A stretch of DNA of 64,000 nucleotides from Angiostrongylus vasorum (GCA_018806985.1 JADANN010000443.1:4028667-4092666), one strand, 5' to 3'. Counted from the stretch's first letter, positions 9,845 to 20,989 are shown. The notes: generated by a model from the letters alone, not told the origin. A program made the numbers and translations.

Positions 9845-10169
9845 ATCCTAAGATGGATACGTATCGATTCTTCCGAATTTATGCAATCATTCACAAATGA
9901 GCTTTCATTTTTTCTATGCGAATATTAAGTCTCTAGTCAAGAAAATAAAACCACGGAAAAATGATGAGGTGATTGATAAATAGTGAAAAGTCATTTTCAT
10001 AGAGAAGAGGGACAGAGCCACGAAGAGGCGAAGGGAGAAAGAGATTACTGTAGACCTCGCCATTCTTTCGAACTTAGCCGTTGAATAATGAAACTTTTCT
10101 ACTTAATAGTCGCCTTCATATCAACCACTATTCTTTTTCGATTGCCTGCACTGCTTTATAACAAGACAC
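9845..10169. other. No recognised feature
   Basis: Nothing recognised. A purine-rich patch (AGAGAAGAGGGACAG) lies around 10000. Confidence 0.45.
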
Positions 10170-10400
10170 AAGGACGGTTAGAGGCGCCTTGTAACACCAG
10201 TCGTTGGTCCTAACCCAAATTTACGAAACCATCCATTACATCCGAGCTGATAAATTGGACAGAACACCGACTTGATAAATCGCTGGAACTACGCATGTCA
10301 CTCTGGCTGAATATACATTTATACACCACTACAATGCTTGATGGAGTCCAATACATGGAATGAATCTCTGAGGGATTAATGATAAGCACTTTGTCCTCTA
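10170..10400 (+). mobile_element. SINE-A copy, diverged
   Basis: Head remnant GGTTAGAGGCGCCTTGTAACAC, central block with CTTGATAAATCGCTGG, and a 3' end with AATGCTTGATGGAGTC and GAGGGATTAATGATAAGC. It is older than the copies at 6765 and 52295. Confidence 0.5.
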
Positions 10401-10794
10401 TTCTTTGTTTTTGCATTCGTTCAATTTTCCTTTCTTTTTCCTTTCAATTTTTCCTTTCATGCTCTGAAAATATCGCTTTTCATGCAAAATCCTGAGTATT
10501 ATCGCATTGTGGAATACATACTACAAAAAATGATTTTGTGTAGCACGATCTCCGATATCATATTATCACATTGCCTCTTGGTATTGCCCGGCATGGCATT
10601 CTAGGCTAACTTACTAAAATGTTGCAAATCAATACAGAAGAGCTTGAGAATGACGAAAAGTCACCGTCTCGTAAAAAGATAGAGATACTAGCAAGACGAT
10701 GTTAGTCACTGTATCCTGTCAGATTTTTTCACAAAATACAAAAAATCTGAAGCGAGGAAAAAAAAATGAATAGGACGGATTGATGGAAAAGTAC

Positions 10795-10887
10795 CTCTCG
10801 CACCATAGGCAAAACATCAGCTTCTTGTGAAGTGCAGACGGCCACCAGCATATTAAAGATCATGAGAAAAGCCACTAACCGCTGCAT
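10795..10887 (-). CDS. Candidate first exon with signal peptide
   Basis: An ATG at 10887 (minus strand) opens 31 codons: a short basic start (MQR), a hydrophobic stretch LVAFLMIFNMLVAV, a small-residue region (CTS) suitable for signal peptidase, then QEADVLPMVRE. The exon ends in phase 0 at GAG followed by GTACTT, a plausible donor at 10794. The protein would be secreted or membrane-inserted. A possible second exon begins after a TATTTTCAG acceptor near 10462 and reads a short Lys-rich tail (SMKGKIERKKKGK) to a stop. That junction is speculative because it lies next to a SINE-A copy. The family is not recognised. Confidence 0.42.
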
Positions 10888-10889
10888 TG

Positions 10890-11455
10890 TGTCTAAACAC
10901 TTCAAATGTAGATGAAATGAAAAAAAGAAAACGTTGGAATTAATCGACCGTGAACAAACGGACCGATGAAGGATATACGATACACATTACAGTTACGCTC
11001 CAAATGATGACAGATATGAGACAATTCTAACGCAAGAATGTACGAAAAGAGACAACCACAAGAATTTCCACTGCGACTAACCACCGTACTAGAGGCCCCA
11101 CGGTAATTCAGAAATACGGAATATCGGCACAATAAAGAAAAACATGCTTGGTTAGGAAAAAAAACAAGTCAGTCATGTATGGATAGAACAATCACGGTAT
11201 TTTTACTCCTTAGGATTCGAAAACGTATGGTCAGCGTCTGCGTCTTAAGTCCCAGCCACTGTGTCAGGTCTGATTTTTCAGGGGCGGAGCGCAAACGACT
11301 TAAAGCTTCCCTGTGTGCGAGGACGTTCTCGTCATGACGACGACGAACGACAATAAGTTGGTTTCAATATGGAAATCCAGATTACATGATCCCACACCGT
11401 AAAAAGTTGTGAAAAGTCACCAGGTTTCATAAAAAAAAAGGTCATTGAATAAAGG
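10890..11455. other. No recognised feature
   Basis: This would be the upstream region of the candidate exon at 10795-10887. No clear promoter or trans-splice site was recognised; the nearest possible acceptor (TTTGAAG) is weak. Confidence 0.4.
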
Positions 11456-11457
11456 AG

Positions 11458-11658
11458 ATGCGAGATAATGACGACATATCATCGGAAGAAACAGCGGTGG
11501 CTATATTGCTGGCATCAGAGAAGAATGAAGATTTCGCTGGTGCTTCGTGCTCAAGCTACATGATAATTACGACGGGGAAAAAGAGCAAAGAACAGAAGAT
11601 AATCAAGAACGTCAGACTGTCGCTAGGTCAGTTATGGTTCCTTCAAATCATTAAATAA
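11458..11658 (+). CDS. Coding-like open frame, unknown
   Basis: A 66-codon frame with balanced codon use and acidic start (MRDNDDISSEETAVAILLAS), followed by a Lys-rich part. A CAG at the end of the charged part could be an exon boundary. There is no domain, signal peptide or membrane segment, and no family was recognised. Confidence 0.2.
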   Translation: MRDNDDISSEETAVAILLASEKNEDFAGASCSSYMIITTGKKSKEQKIIKNVRLSLGQLWFLQIIK

Positions 11659-11659
11659 C

Positions 11660-12890
11660 CAGAAGATCTGTGAATATTTAAGAATGAGTGTGAAGTTGAG
11701 CACCGGTGTCCTCATCGTCAGATTCTCCCACAGCATTCATTTCCATGCCTGCCTTCCCACCTTTTTTCACCAAAAAAATTAGTCGCACGTTTTAGAATTT
11801 TGTCTTTCACTCTTCTATCTACTACGCCGTTTAGTCCAAATTTCCATTCATAGCACAAATGTTCTCAAATTGCATTTCGCTGAATATACTGAAAAACTAC
11901 TGCTGAAACGTTGGAAAGCTGGAAGTGCATTGCCTAGAAATGACATCCAAAACAAGTACCGCTCGTTAGACCATATACCGGGCTAATCAAGCGCCCTGTC
12001 CTTTCACGGTGGCGTATTGGTACCATTTCAGTTTGAGCGATAAAAACAGTGACTTTCCGAGCCATAAAGGCTGGCGATTGCACCTGACGAAGAGATTGGG
12101 CTCGTCGCCTAAGCAAGGCTTTTTCGGATTTCGGATTACGGACTCGAAAAAATCTAGTCGATCAGCATTCAACTATATTCGTAAAGAAGACTAAGTCTTC
12201 ATATGCCAATTGAATGCAGAGGAAAATTGGTAGACCTTTGTGAATGATAGATGCAAGAAAATGCATGTATGGACAGAGATACTGTGATATGCGTGTGATA
12301 TATATGAGGGCATGTCATTTAAAGAAGGATGTTGAAGGCATTATAGGGAAAAAATAAAGCCAGCCACTAATCGCACAAAGAAGTTCGTCTCTTAAAGCCG
12401 AAACAATTTAAAGAAGAAATATCCACAGTCCGCAGGGTTTTCTTATTCACTTCGTTATACAGCATACTATAAACATGCTTGGAGCCAAGCAACCGTCTCC
12501 ATTTCTTCGAGGGTCATGTTCAAAAGATAGGGCTCAAATCCCCACCAAACCGGTGGTAAGGCAAAAAAAAGGGGCTTTTTCTAAAACCTCCACTACAGTG
12601 ATGTAAGCAGGAAATTGTAAAACGGCTTGGTTTCTTTAAACTCATGTCAGTGACTGTGCTTGTTCACCATCATCTCAACATACAGTTTCTGTAACTAGTC
12701 GCCGAAAACGGGATAACAATGGTGGCGAAAGTATGCTTTTTGCTTATGTAGATGCTTACTGTAAAGTCTTAGACAGTGGTAAATCGTTTATTGTCAATAC
12801 CTTCGAACAAGGAAATGAATAAGGGTAAATGCAGAGTTTTTTGCAGTGGAATGCGGTTCGGCTTATCATTCTATTCGATAGTTATTTCTT
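11660..12890. other. No recognised feature
   Basis: No gene was recognised. Overlapping open frames on both strands at 11934-12194 have no supporting motifs. Confidence 0.4.
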
Positions 12891-12894
12891 ACCA

Positions 12895-13195
12895 TTCACT
12901 GTTATTTCGTCGAGCAAGCACGAGGTTGCTACTGGACGCTCCATTTATTCGCAAAAGATGACGTGCCGGTGGAATAAACCTTCTTCAAAGTCTAGACAGG
13001 TCAAGTTGGCCGGAATATAGTCAGCTAAACACCTCCATAACCATAACAGAAAAAATCCGACACTTCAATTTTAATCGCGCTGGAAACACTTTCTTCAGAT
13101 GTCCACCGTTTTTTATAAGTTTTACGCTGCTTCCGCTTATGAAGCGAACAGTTAATTATCAATCAATACCGAAATCAAATAGAAAGTCGATCCTA
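12895..13195. mobile_element. PLE-A 3' ends in inverted pair
   Basis: The left part (about 12895-13065) is a minus-strand PLE-A 3' region: AGCAAGCACGAGGTTG, then GACAGGTCAAGTTGGC and ACACCTCCATAACC, matching 45660-45790. The right part (about 13085-13195) is a plus-strand 3' end with ATCAATACCG and AATAGAAAGTCG. The 3' ends face outward, as at 33009-34609. No coding region remains. Confidence 0.55.
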
Positions 13196-13329
13196 GGAGT
13201 TGTTACTTATATCGTTAATCCAACAACAGTGGTTGTATTTAAAACTAGTGATTTATTACAGGTGTACCGCAGTGGTTCGAAGTGGGATGCAATTTGTGAG
13301 AGGTCGGTAGGTAGTTGGATCCTACGCTT

Positions 13330-13690
13330 TGAGTAAATCAATCATTGTGATGCAATCACAAGGGAGCTGAGATATGAGCAAAACCCGGAACCTCAGGTAT
13401 GCTTCAGACCCGCGAGTACGCTTACCCAGGGGTTCACATACTATCCACCACACCAATCGAGGCCTTTGCTTCGCATTCATTTCTTTCCTCTTTCGGTGCT
13501 ACAAGGAATCATCCGTCAACGACAGTGATCTGGGGAGTAAAAATCGGTGTTGAATGTAGTCAAGATAGAACTGCTATCGAAATCACAATGTTTTGTCTTT
13601 TATTTAGTGCCTATTCTTTTTTCGCGGCAGGATACGATCTGAAACACAACCACAAGGATGCTGAAATATGGCAGAACTCGAAATCATAAT
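13330..13690 (-). mobile_element. SINE-C copy, diverged
   Basis: Follows the order of the SINE-C unit: GAGCTGAGATATGAGC, a degraded tRNA-like region, then TCATCCGTCAACGACAGTGA, AAAATCGGTGTTGAATG, TATTTAGTGCCTATTCTTTT, and the start of a next unit (GATGCTGAAATATG). Confidence 0.55.
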
Positions 13691-13699
13691 AAAGTAGAT

Positions 13700-13861
13700 G
13701 AAAAGCGCATTACGGACACTGAGCTGAATCGTCGAAAGGATACATGTGGTGCATTTATAGAAGGCGTTATGAAGTGGCTTGATGATGAGCCAAAGGCGAC
13801 CACATTCTTCTCCCATGAGGAATTGGATAAGTTCCGGATGCTTACCGCTGTTCTTATATGA
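13700..13861 (+). CDS. Coding-like open frame beside SINE-C, unknown
   Basis: The frame downstream of the SINE-C copy reads GAFIEGVMKWLDDEPKATTF, then SHEELDKFRMLTAVLI and a stop. Codon use is coding-like and charged residues alternate with hydrophobic ones. No acceptor site is evident because the repeat lies immediately upstream. It may be a fragment of a disrupted host gene or chance. Confidence 0.25.
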   Translation, partial: EKRITDTELNRRKDTCGAFIEGVMKWLDDEPKATTFFSHEELDKFRMLTAVLI

Positions 13862-13869
13862 GCAAATAT

Positions 13870-14185
13870 ACTCATATATGGACGCGTTTTCATGGCCGCT
13901 AAGCAGCTTACTTTTTCAGACGTTTGTTTTGGCAAAACACTTGAGATCAGTTGACTAGGAAGTACATTACGGAGTTTCTCATTCGTTGTCGTCTTCAGTA
14001 AATATCACACGTCATCTGCACTTCTATTTTGTTGGGGCAATCTGACAAGCTGGCTACACTCGAACCCTTCGTTAACGCCCAGGCAGCTAAGGCTAGCCGT
14101 ATATTGAGTGCTGTGTGACAAGGACGAAAGACGATTTTACCGATACCGGTTCGAATTACTCCACATAACGACAAAGATTTTAAAG
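13870..14185. other. No recognised feature
   Basis: No gene or repeat was recognised. Confidence 0.4.
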
Positions 14186-14189
14186 AATC

Positions 14190-14370
14190 TCCCAGCGCTG
14201 ATCAATCTCTGAAGGATGCGCCATGCATTCGACTTCATTAAGCATCGTTGGAGGTGACTAAATGCATATCTGGTCTTTACAATGACTCGCAGTGGCTTAG
14301 CGACATATCGAGCCAGTGCTGCTATTCTCCCAGGAAAGGCCTCCGAGCACTGCGCTACATGCTCCGCCGA
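14190..14370 (-). mobile_element. SINE-A copy with internal deletion
   Basis: Minus-strand family 3' end (GATTGATCAGCGCTGGGAG) and GATGCTTAATGAAGTCG are clear. The middle of the element is missing, and only a remnant of the head (GTAGCGCAGTGCTCGG) remains at the right. Confidence 0.6.
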
Positions 14371-14723
14371 GATATTGATATCCCAGGTAACATTCTGATA
14401 AGCTAAATATACAGGATTTTGAAATTAGCTTGTCAATGAGGGAATGCACTGAAGACAAAGGATATTCGGATATCCATTAGTGGAAAATGTGAGTATGATA
14501 AAAATGCTTCGTTCTAAGAATAGCGTGATTTCGACTTTGTTCTAGAATCACAGCTTGATCGTGTGTGATGGATGAAGAAAAAAATATTTTTAGCAATATA
14601 AAAGCCTTTCTTTTTGTAAAAAAAGAAATCAATCGCCACTCTAAACAATGGAACTGTTCAAGTTTTAAGGCCAACTTTTTTTATTCACTGCCTGTTGTGA
14701 TTTTTTTACGAGCTGAGGTACTG

Positions 14724-14728
<5 letters not shown>

Positions 14729-14767
<39 letters not shown>
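14729..14767. repeat. TA dinucleotide microsatellite
   Basis: About 39 bp of uninterrupted TA. Confidence 0.95.
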
Positions 14768-14772
<5 letters not shown>

Positions 14773-14849
14773 CATATATGTGCACATATTAAAAAAACTT
14801 GTTTTCTCCTATTAACGGGTTATTATGGCACGTTAGGGATAAAACTGGC

Positions 14850-14965
14850 TGAAAGTTAAAGCAAAGGCCTCAGTGATGGCTAACACATGAGCCCTGGAAA
14901 CGATAACCACGAATTCGAATCTAGTCTAGGGTTCAGGTTTTTTACAAATGTCTCAGCATCACAGT
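14850..14965 (+). mobile_element. SINE-C tRNA-like head
   Basis: AAAGCAAAGGCCTCAGTGATGG, then GGCTAACACATGAGCCC and box B-like AATTCGAATCTAG, ending in ACAAATGTCTCAGCATC. It matches the right-hand head at 27940-28030. Only the head is present. Confidence 0.6.
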
Positions 14966-14969
14966 GGCT

Positions 14970-16400
14970 GTTCAGTCCTTATTCCAGTCGAGGAAGGAAA
15001 CTTACTTGCAGGGGTATCGCGTGGATTTTGCTGGACTTTGAAATGAGTTCCAGCGAGAAGAAATGGCTTGAAGGTGAACCGGAAATATTCCAAGTAAACT
15101 TGAGGCGCAACTGACGCAATTGACCAGCACATTTCAGTTAGAATCAATCAGAATAACAAGTTACCTCAATACACGCATCTTCTTGAGTTCTAGATATTTC
15201 CAATATTCCAACCTTGAATATTCATAAAAAATACGTGGACAAGTGAGATGTGTAGTAAACAGCAAACAATAAATCGCTTATTTTTTTAGAACGACTAAGT
15301 GGCTCCACACTTCTCTGTGCTGGTTTTTTCTTTTAAAAAGCTCTATCCTGCTTTAGAAAAGAATATTATGCTAATTAAAGCACTATGCCGATTCTTTAGC
15401 AATGATGTGCCCACAACAGGATCGTATCAACTAGTAAAATGCAGAGCTGTCATGATGTCCTGTCTTTAGCGTGCCAATGACAAGGCAATGATCAGTGCCG
15501 TGCATGATACTGGCATTTATATTTATAATGAGCATCCCCAGATAATGAACTGAGCGGTCATTGGCAATTTCTAATCTCATGCTTTCATACGTAGCGTCTT
15601 CCTCTCACATCAGCTACCCACATAATGGATGGACATCACTGCTTCTACAGCTATTCCTACCGAAGAATGTAATATCAGTTTTTCGTGAAACATTTTAGAA
15701 TACCTCGTCTGCACTTAAAATACAAAGAGTGCTGGAAACTCACTGCTTGTCGATCATGCCATAATTCATCGCTTGGACATGTCTCTACAAACATTTGGTG
15801 TAAACGTAATAAAACTAGAAAATATCGCATGACATTAGAATTATTACAAATGAATACCATACAGAGCAGAGTTTAAGCTAAACCATCAGAAGGCAAAAAA
15901 AGAGGGAGTGGACTTGGCTGAGATGGAGTTAGCTCTGTCAGAAGAAGACGTTAAATCCTTATATGAAACGTTCATCATTCTTACATTGCAATCTACACTT
16001 CCTTGTTCTATAACACAATCACCGCTTCAATCAGTTGTGAAACTCAGCAGATCGATCTAAATTTATAACAACTAGTATTCAGATCCACAGCGTCAATGCT
16101 GAAACTAAAATGAACGGCTAGGCAGACTTTCGACAACCGCCAACTTCATCATCTCTGCTTTACAGATAACTTAGTGTTGAATGGACGAACTATAAATTAC
16201 AAAAGAGGAAGCAAGAACAAGTTTCGTCAGTCAACATCTATTATTATTCTTGAATGTGGTGCTTGATGCCAACTTAAAAGAGGGACTCCCTTAAAGCTTT
16301 GAATACTCCAACTTTGTTAAACTTCATTGAACTGTGCTAGCAGTTACCAACCAACATGCGAGTGGTTTAGCTAGAATCCATAATTACGGTAAAACAACGT
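14970..16400. other. No recognised feature
   Basis: The longest repeat-free stretch in this part of the window. Open frames are short and lack motifs; no exon could be supported. Confidence 0.4.
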
Positions 16401-16404
16401 AGCG

Positions 16405-16670
16405 TACGAACAATGAAATTTGATAGCACCGACGAGGATTCCTTGGAAAAAAAATCCGAATCACACGGTGATTAAATTTCGTTTTAGATTTCCTACTCAC
16501 AACTGGGACCACTAGTAATTGTCCTAATGCGACTCCAATAAATACAATGGAATTTGATAGCGTTGACGATGATGAATTAGCATAAAATCGAGATTAGGCG
16601 GAGATTTCATTCCTGTTCAGTAGATCTGTAAGTGGGAATGCGACAAAAGCAATGATAGTGGTACCCATTC
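16405..16670. repeat. Degenerate local duplication
   Basis: CAATGAAATTTGATAGC at 16411 recurs as CAATGGAATTTGATAGC at 16545, each followed by a related GACGA-rich segment. A third weaker echo (AATGCGACAAAAGCAATG) starts near 16642. Confidence 0.5.
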
Positions 16671-16734
16671 AGTACAAACAAGCAGCTGATTCGACTCTGC
16701 ACACAGTCCACCAAACCTTCCATCTCTAAGGGGT

Positions 16735-17040
16735 TTCGAAATTGATCTCAGACTCATCTGGGACCATCTACCTCCTTCCATTCCACAAAAGATGGCGTCT
16801 GCGCGTTATAAATATCTGGGAACGCTTTAGGACGGCTTCTCCAAGATTCGAGAGTAAGTCGACATCATTAAGTGGCATTCCTAGAATAGAAAAAAACCAA
16901 AATCCTCAAGCTGCAGACGAATCTATAAGAAGGTCAAGAAGTGTTTATCGAGCACGATGCAAAGAAACGGATCGAATTCAATAATTGCTCGGATCCGCAT
17001 AAAATTTGAAGTCAGGTCATATAAAACAAAATAATAAAAG
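16735..17040 (+). mobile_element. SINE-B copy, 5'-truncated
   Basis: Blocks AGACTCATCTGGGACC, GGGAACGCTTTAGGACGG, AACGGATCGAATTCAATAA and GCTCGGATCCGCATA are followed by a tail AAAACAAAATAATAAAAG. The head is missing. Confidence 0.6.
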
Positions 17041-17112
17041 CAGCTGTTAGTTGGTCCTAGAAAGCGTTGAAAAAACTTTATTCCTTATGTAGAACGTCAT
17101 ATAAAAAAAAGA

Positions 17113-17390
17113 CTAAGCTTTCTGCTCTGATCAATCTCTTAGGGATCCGTCATACGTTAGATCTCATAAAGCATCGTTAGAGGTGATTGAACGCACATCT
17201 TTCCTGTGCTGCCCTATTTGTGGTGGCCATCCGGTGCATCAAATCAATGCTGCTACCCCCTTAGGCAAGTTTGGTATAAATTCGCCCGCGCCGAAAGTAG
17301 GGAAGGCTTGGTGAGTACGGAGTGCAGAATCGAACCAACGAACGCATGTGTATTGCAGCGCAGCTCTGGTCACTACGTTACACGCGTCCT
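17113..17390 (-). mobile_element. SINE-A copy, near full length
   Basis: On the minus strand the head runs from CGTGTAACGTAGTGACCAG through TCGATTCTGCACTCCG to CTCACCAAGCC. The 3' end reads GATTGATCAGAGCAGAAAGC. Box A is degraded and box B (GGTTCGATTCTG) is recognisable. Confidence 0.65.
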
Positions 17391-17539
17391 CAAACATCCG
17401 GTACGGTGTTTCGAAACGATGATTAAGAGGTGATAGGACTCAAAAGCCCATATTCGTCGGTTCGTCCTCTGATCTAAAGCAGTCAAGTTCGCCATCCATA
17501 TCATAAAACACTAGATGGATCAAACAGCATTGGCGGATG

Positions 17540-17735
17540 AGGCTGCTTTGTTTGATCGGTGCTCCACTGAAAAAGATCCGTCTTGGTACGACAATGAAGG
17601 CACCACATCGAGAAGGCAAACGACTGTGGACATCGACTGGTATTACGGCCTCTGAAGGACACGAAGACGACAAAACGTTAGCCGAATAAAACTGATTTAT
17701 CAACATCGTGTAAGCTCAAAAAATTTAAACAGACA
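17540..17735 (+). mobile_element. Family D module (PLE-terminus-like)
   Basis: Shares GGTGCTCCACTGAA, GGTACGACAATGAAGGC, ACCACATCGAGAAG and GACAAAACGTTAGCCGAATA, then TTATCAACATCGTGTAAGC, with the modules at 20305-20530 and 27370-27595. A decayed hammerhead-like core (CTGAAGGACACGAAGACGAC) lies at 17652-17671. The common ending resembles the 3' ends of the PLEs in this window. Confidence 0.55.
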
Positions 17736-17779
17736 CTTTGGTAGCAATTTGCCGACCACGAAAGAGGCTCGATTAACTC

Positions 17780-17965
17780 GTGGGTCGTCAAATTAGTCCC
17801 ATTCATGCCCTGGACGATACCATCACTGACTCCACACATCCGCAAGCCTCCGCGAGTCATTTTAAAGGCCATCCAACGATGTTTAATGAAGTCGAACGCA
17901 TGACACATCCTTCAGGGACTGATCAACGCCGAGAGCTTTAAAGCTTTTATTGGATCCTCTGCAAA
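17780..17965 (+). mobile_element. SINE-A 3' half
   Basis: Segments CTGGACGATACCATCACTG, CGATGTTTAATGAAGTCGAA and GGGACTGATCAACGCCGAGA match the family. The head is absent. Confidence 0.6.
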
Positions 17966-17969
17966 GTTT

Positions 17970-19015
17970 ATACATCTCCCTAAGTGGAGCCATAGAAGCC
18001 TCTACATCTAACTGGCATATTCGTCGTTATCAGAAGACAGTGAAAGAGATAGTAGAAAGGAAATAGTGCCTGGACGCAGACATTCTTTATCCTTGTGGTA
18101 TTTCGAGCGATGGAATGCTCCGCTCAACGTTTATTCAGTTGTTATTCCCAGTTCTTCAGTTATTTCTGTTCACTAGTTGGGCTTATTCGCACTGTAGTTA
18201 AAGCGTAACGACAGGAATGAACTGGGCAGTTGGGAGACAGAGGGGGGGAGAGAAAGAGAAAGAGGCAGATTGACTTTAAATTAATCTCATTATGCTCCAC
18301 TTTAAGAGTTCGCATCTTTAATAAAAAGATTCTCCTAAAGAGTCCAATCCTGAAATCCAAGGATTTTTTAATGTTTTTTAAAATTGAAAGAATAAATAAT
18401 ATGCTATGGCAATATCACTGATCCATATAGCTCCTTTCAAAGAATGTTACAAATAGAAAAAAACGCCGGAAGGTCCAAAGAAAACTTCTGCCTTGGAGGA
18501 TTGAAAATGCGATACTGAATAAGGCCTAGACATCGGGGATGAATGAAGCATATTAAGGGTGTTGCTGCCTGAAATGAATCCAATTCAACGATAAATGCAG
18601 GAGGTATTTGGCTTCCTTCAGAAGTGCGCCATTGTTGCACATAATAAGATTTATTCGTGAATCAAATTTTTTCCCTTCGGCTAGCAGCTCCTGAGTAACT
18701 AGCGGTGATCCTGATTGTGCGCTCCAGTTGACTGAGTGTAGTTTTCTGCTCCTTGGCTGATGAAGACAGATTCAATTGTGTGGAGGTGTAAAAACTCTTG
18801 AAGAGAAGCTCAAAACACGCAGCTCACTAGCGAAACATTCCATTTTTTTTCACCGTTTAAGACATTTTCTTTGGTTTATTAGGGCCTTAAAATTCGAAAC
18901 AAACGGCAAAATGTTTTACAACGCTGGCAAGATATTAAATTCGTCTATGAAGTCAGTACACAAACCGAGTAGAGCTCGTATAATCCAGCGGGATAGATGC
19001 GCATTCGATATGCGC
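17970..19015. other. No recognised feature
   Basis: No repeat family was recognised. A minus-strand open frame at 18437-18640 contains a GGATTCATTTCAG acceptor-like site followed by GCAGCAACACCC, but no exon could be supported. Confidence 0.35.
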
Positions 19016-19019
19016 AAGG

Positions 19020-19130
19020 TTCAGGTTCAACGTTACCCTGATCCAACCAAGCCGGCGATTTCTCCAGAGAGAGAAAATCTGTACTAGATTTGTCTAGAAA
19101 AAGTTCCATCCCATACCTAAAGCTTGGCCT
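19020..19130 (+). mobile_element. SINE-A head fragment
   Basis: Box B-like GGTTCAACGTTACC, then CAACCAAGCCGGCG and CTAGATTTGTCTAGAAA, which correspond to the region from box B to the TACCAGACTTGTCTGGGA block of the family. Confidence 0.4.
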
Positions 19131-19134
19131 TCCT

Positions 19135-19765
19135 TCCCATCCATAGAGCTTGTCGACTGCCTATGATGAAAAGGTTCAGCATTCAGTGCAATTCAAAAAG
19201 GCGAAGAAATATCCACAAATGGCAAGCGAACCCACACGCAAATCCAAAGGCTTTCGTGTACGATGGACACAACGAAAGGAATCGTGTAGAAAGAGTAGTG
19301 GAATCTAAAAGAGAGGTGACAGCTACTAATCCCATATAATTTCACATTACAGCGACGTATCTCTCGTCCCATATACGTTTGTTAAGAGAGTAAAAATCTC
19401 GACACTAATCGAAAGGAATGATATAAGGATTGAATCGGCTGGCATTAGTTCGCTCATTTACCCATTTTCCATCTAGTCGTATAAATATGCTATCATTTAT
19501 GAAATCGTGAAAGGACGGAATATCACATCTCAGTGCATCAAATTGCATCGAAATAAATTAAATATGAGATCGTACGGGAAAATCTCTTCGTCTTCCTGCA
19601 TAGTTTAGCTGGGAAGCGGGCTCGATCTTCCAACTCGTCAGGCAGTTGAAACGGACGGCTAACAATAAAAAAGCTAAGTGGTACTTCTTAGGAAGACTGA
19701 AAATTGAGTTTTTCAGAAAAAAAAGACCCAAAGTCGGGAAAGTGGAACACATTCTAAGTTACAAT
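19135..19765. other. No recognised feature
   Basis: No gene or repeat was recognised. Confidence 0.4.
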
Positions 19766-19769
19766 GTTT

Positions 19770-19855
19770 AAGGTTTCATTCAATGGCTTTCGAAACCCAC
19801 GTGGGGTTTCAAGTTTTTGCACATATCTCAGCTTCATTGCGGGTGTATTTCATAT
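19770..19855 (+). mobile_element. SINE-C fragment
   Basis: Only the GGGGTTTCAAGTTTTTGCAC and ATATCTCAGCTTCATTGCGG region of the family remains. Confidence 0.4.
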
Positions 19856-19859
19856 TCTA

Positions 19860-20300
19860 ATCGCTTCTACTTAAAACTAAAAACATGACTCGAAGTTAGA
19901 AATTGCTATCATAGGAACCAGGGCCTAGATCACGCAGCATAATGGTTGGACGCAAAACTCCCACTCAGTCAACCAGCCAGGCTCTCATGTGTTCAATTTT
20001 GTTGATTTATAACTTCCTTTCATCGTTCATCAGTCTTTCAACGATGCTTCATGAATTCGAGCTCATTCGTAACATCGTAGAGCTCGAACACATTTTTAAC
20101 CCAGAACATGACTTGTGTAGACCTAATGATGTATCAATTCACTTTTTTTCAAACCGACCGTCATTTAAACTCGGTAGCAAAATAATTGGCCGGATTGAAA
20201 ATCGTTCTGCTATTCGCTATGTGCTAGCTAAAATAATACCGACTGCTGCAGGGTGGATTATCCGTTGAAAAACAATTCATTATCAGCGGATAGTCATAAC
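19860..20300. other. No recognised feature
   Basis: A 108-codon plus-strand frame (19942-20268) has no recognisable motif, and its first third is low in coding character. It is not called. Confidence 0.4.
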
Positions 20301-20304
20301 AACA

Positions 20305-20530
20305 ACAACTGCTTCGTGCAAAAGAGCACTGCCTGGTGAGCATGCCTCATTCGTGCTGTGTTCCACTGAAGAAGACCGGTCTCAGTACGACTACGAAGAC
20401 TCCACATGGAGAGGACGAACATCTGTGGATCACCGACTCGGATCATGGGCCCTGATGAAGACGAAGACGTCGAAACGTTAGCCGAATAAATGTGTTTATC
20501 AACCTTGTGTAAGCTCAGCAATGTAACCAC
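20305..20530 (+). mobile_element. Family D module, best single copy
   Basis: Contains the shared 5' block AAAGAGCACTGCCTGGTGAG, then TCCACTGAAGAAGACCGG, CACCGACTCGGATCATGG, the hammerhead-like core and the conserved end CGAATAAATGTGTTTATCAA plus CCTTGTGTAAGCTCAG. No coding region is present. It looks like the detached 3' terminus of a retroelement, probably a PLE. Confidence 0.6.
20446..20485 (+). ncRNA. Hammerhead-ribozyme-like motif, family D
   Basis: CTGATGA, one A, perfect four-pair hairpin GACG-AAGA-CGTC, then GAAACGTT. Helix I is damaged in this copy (GGGCC against AGCCG, three pairs). The core is the cleanest in the window, and ACGT could form helix III only by pairing between two molecules. 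Activity is not demonstrated. Confidence 0.5.
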
Positions 20531-20549
20531 ATATCAACTCAGTCTTTCC

Positions 20550-20675
20550 ACACACATAAGTCGGGTACCTAATTGCCGGCCATGAATGGCTGCAAGGCTT
20601 GGTTAGCCGAGACGCGGAATCGAGCTAGAGCACTGCCATGTGTGAATTGCACCTCTATCTACTGCGTTACAGGCA
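20550..20675 (-). mobile_element. SINE-A head, 3'-truncated
   Basis: On the minus strand: GTAACGCAGTAGATAGAGGT, box B-like GCTCGATTCCGCG and CTAACCAAGCC. The 3' half is missing. Confidence 0.55.
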
Positions 20676-20679
20676 AAGC

Positions 20680-20985
20680 AAGCACGTCAACTATTGTATA
20701 TGATGCGCCTAACTGAAATTGCTCGCTAATACGTGCTCTTCAACACTCTATTGTTTAACTTTAAAAGATGGAAAAACTTAACATTTGCATGGGCTGCAAA
20801 TTATCAGCTGCATCTTGTCAATCATACGATTATCGTTTTCGAAACAGTCGTTATATAGCAAGGAAACGTTAAAGAATCATTGTTTTATAATCAGGAATCG
20901 ATCGTGCTATGAAATACATCGAAAAAAAAATGAATAAAGCTCTGTGCGACTTCATTCATTTCAACAAGTCAGCATATAGAGGACA
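20680..20985. other. No recognised feature
   Basis: No gene or repeat was recognised. Confidence 0.4.
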
Positions 20986-20989
20986 AAGC

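Noticed and set aside
9622..9894. 90-codon minus-strand frame
   Set aside because: It lies in the inverted arm of the SINE-C composite.
17440..17706. 88-codon minus-strand frame similar to the 78-codon frame at 20294-20530
   Set aside because: The similarity comes from shared non-coding family D DNA, whose conserved features (hammerhead-like core, terminus) read on the plus strand.
20305..20530. Family D as a classical DNA transposon because of its inverted pairs
   Set aside because: Single copies lack terminal inverted repeats, pair spacing varies, and the terminus resembles PLE 3' ends.
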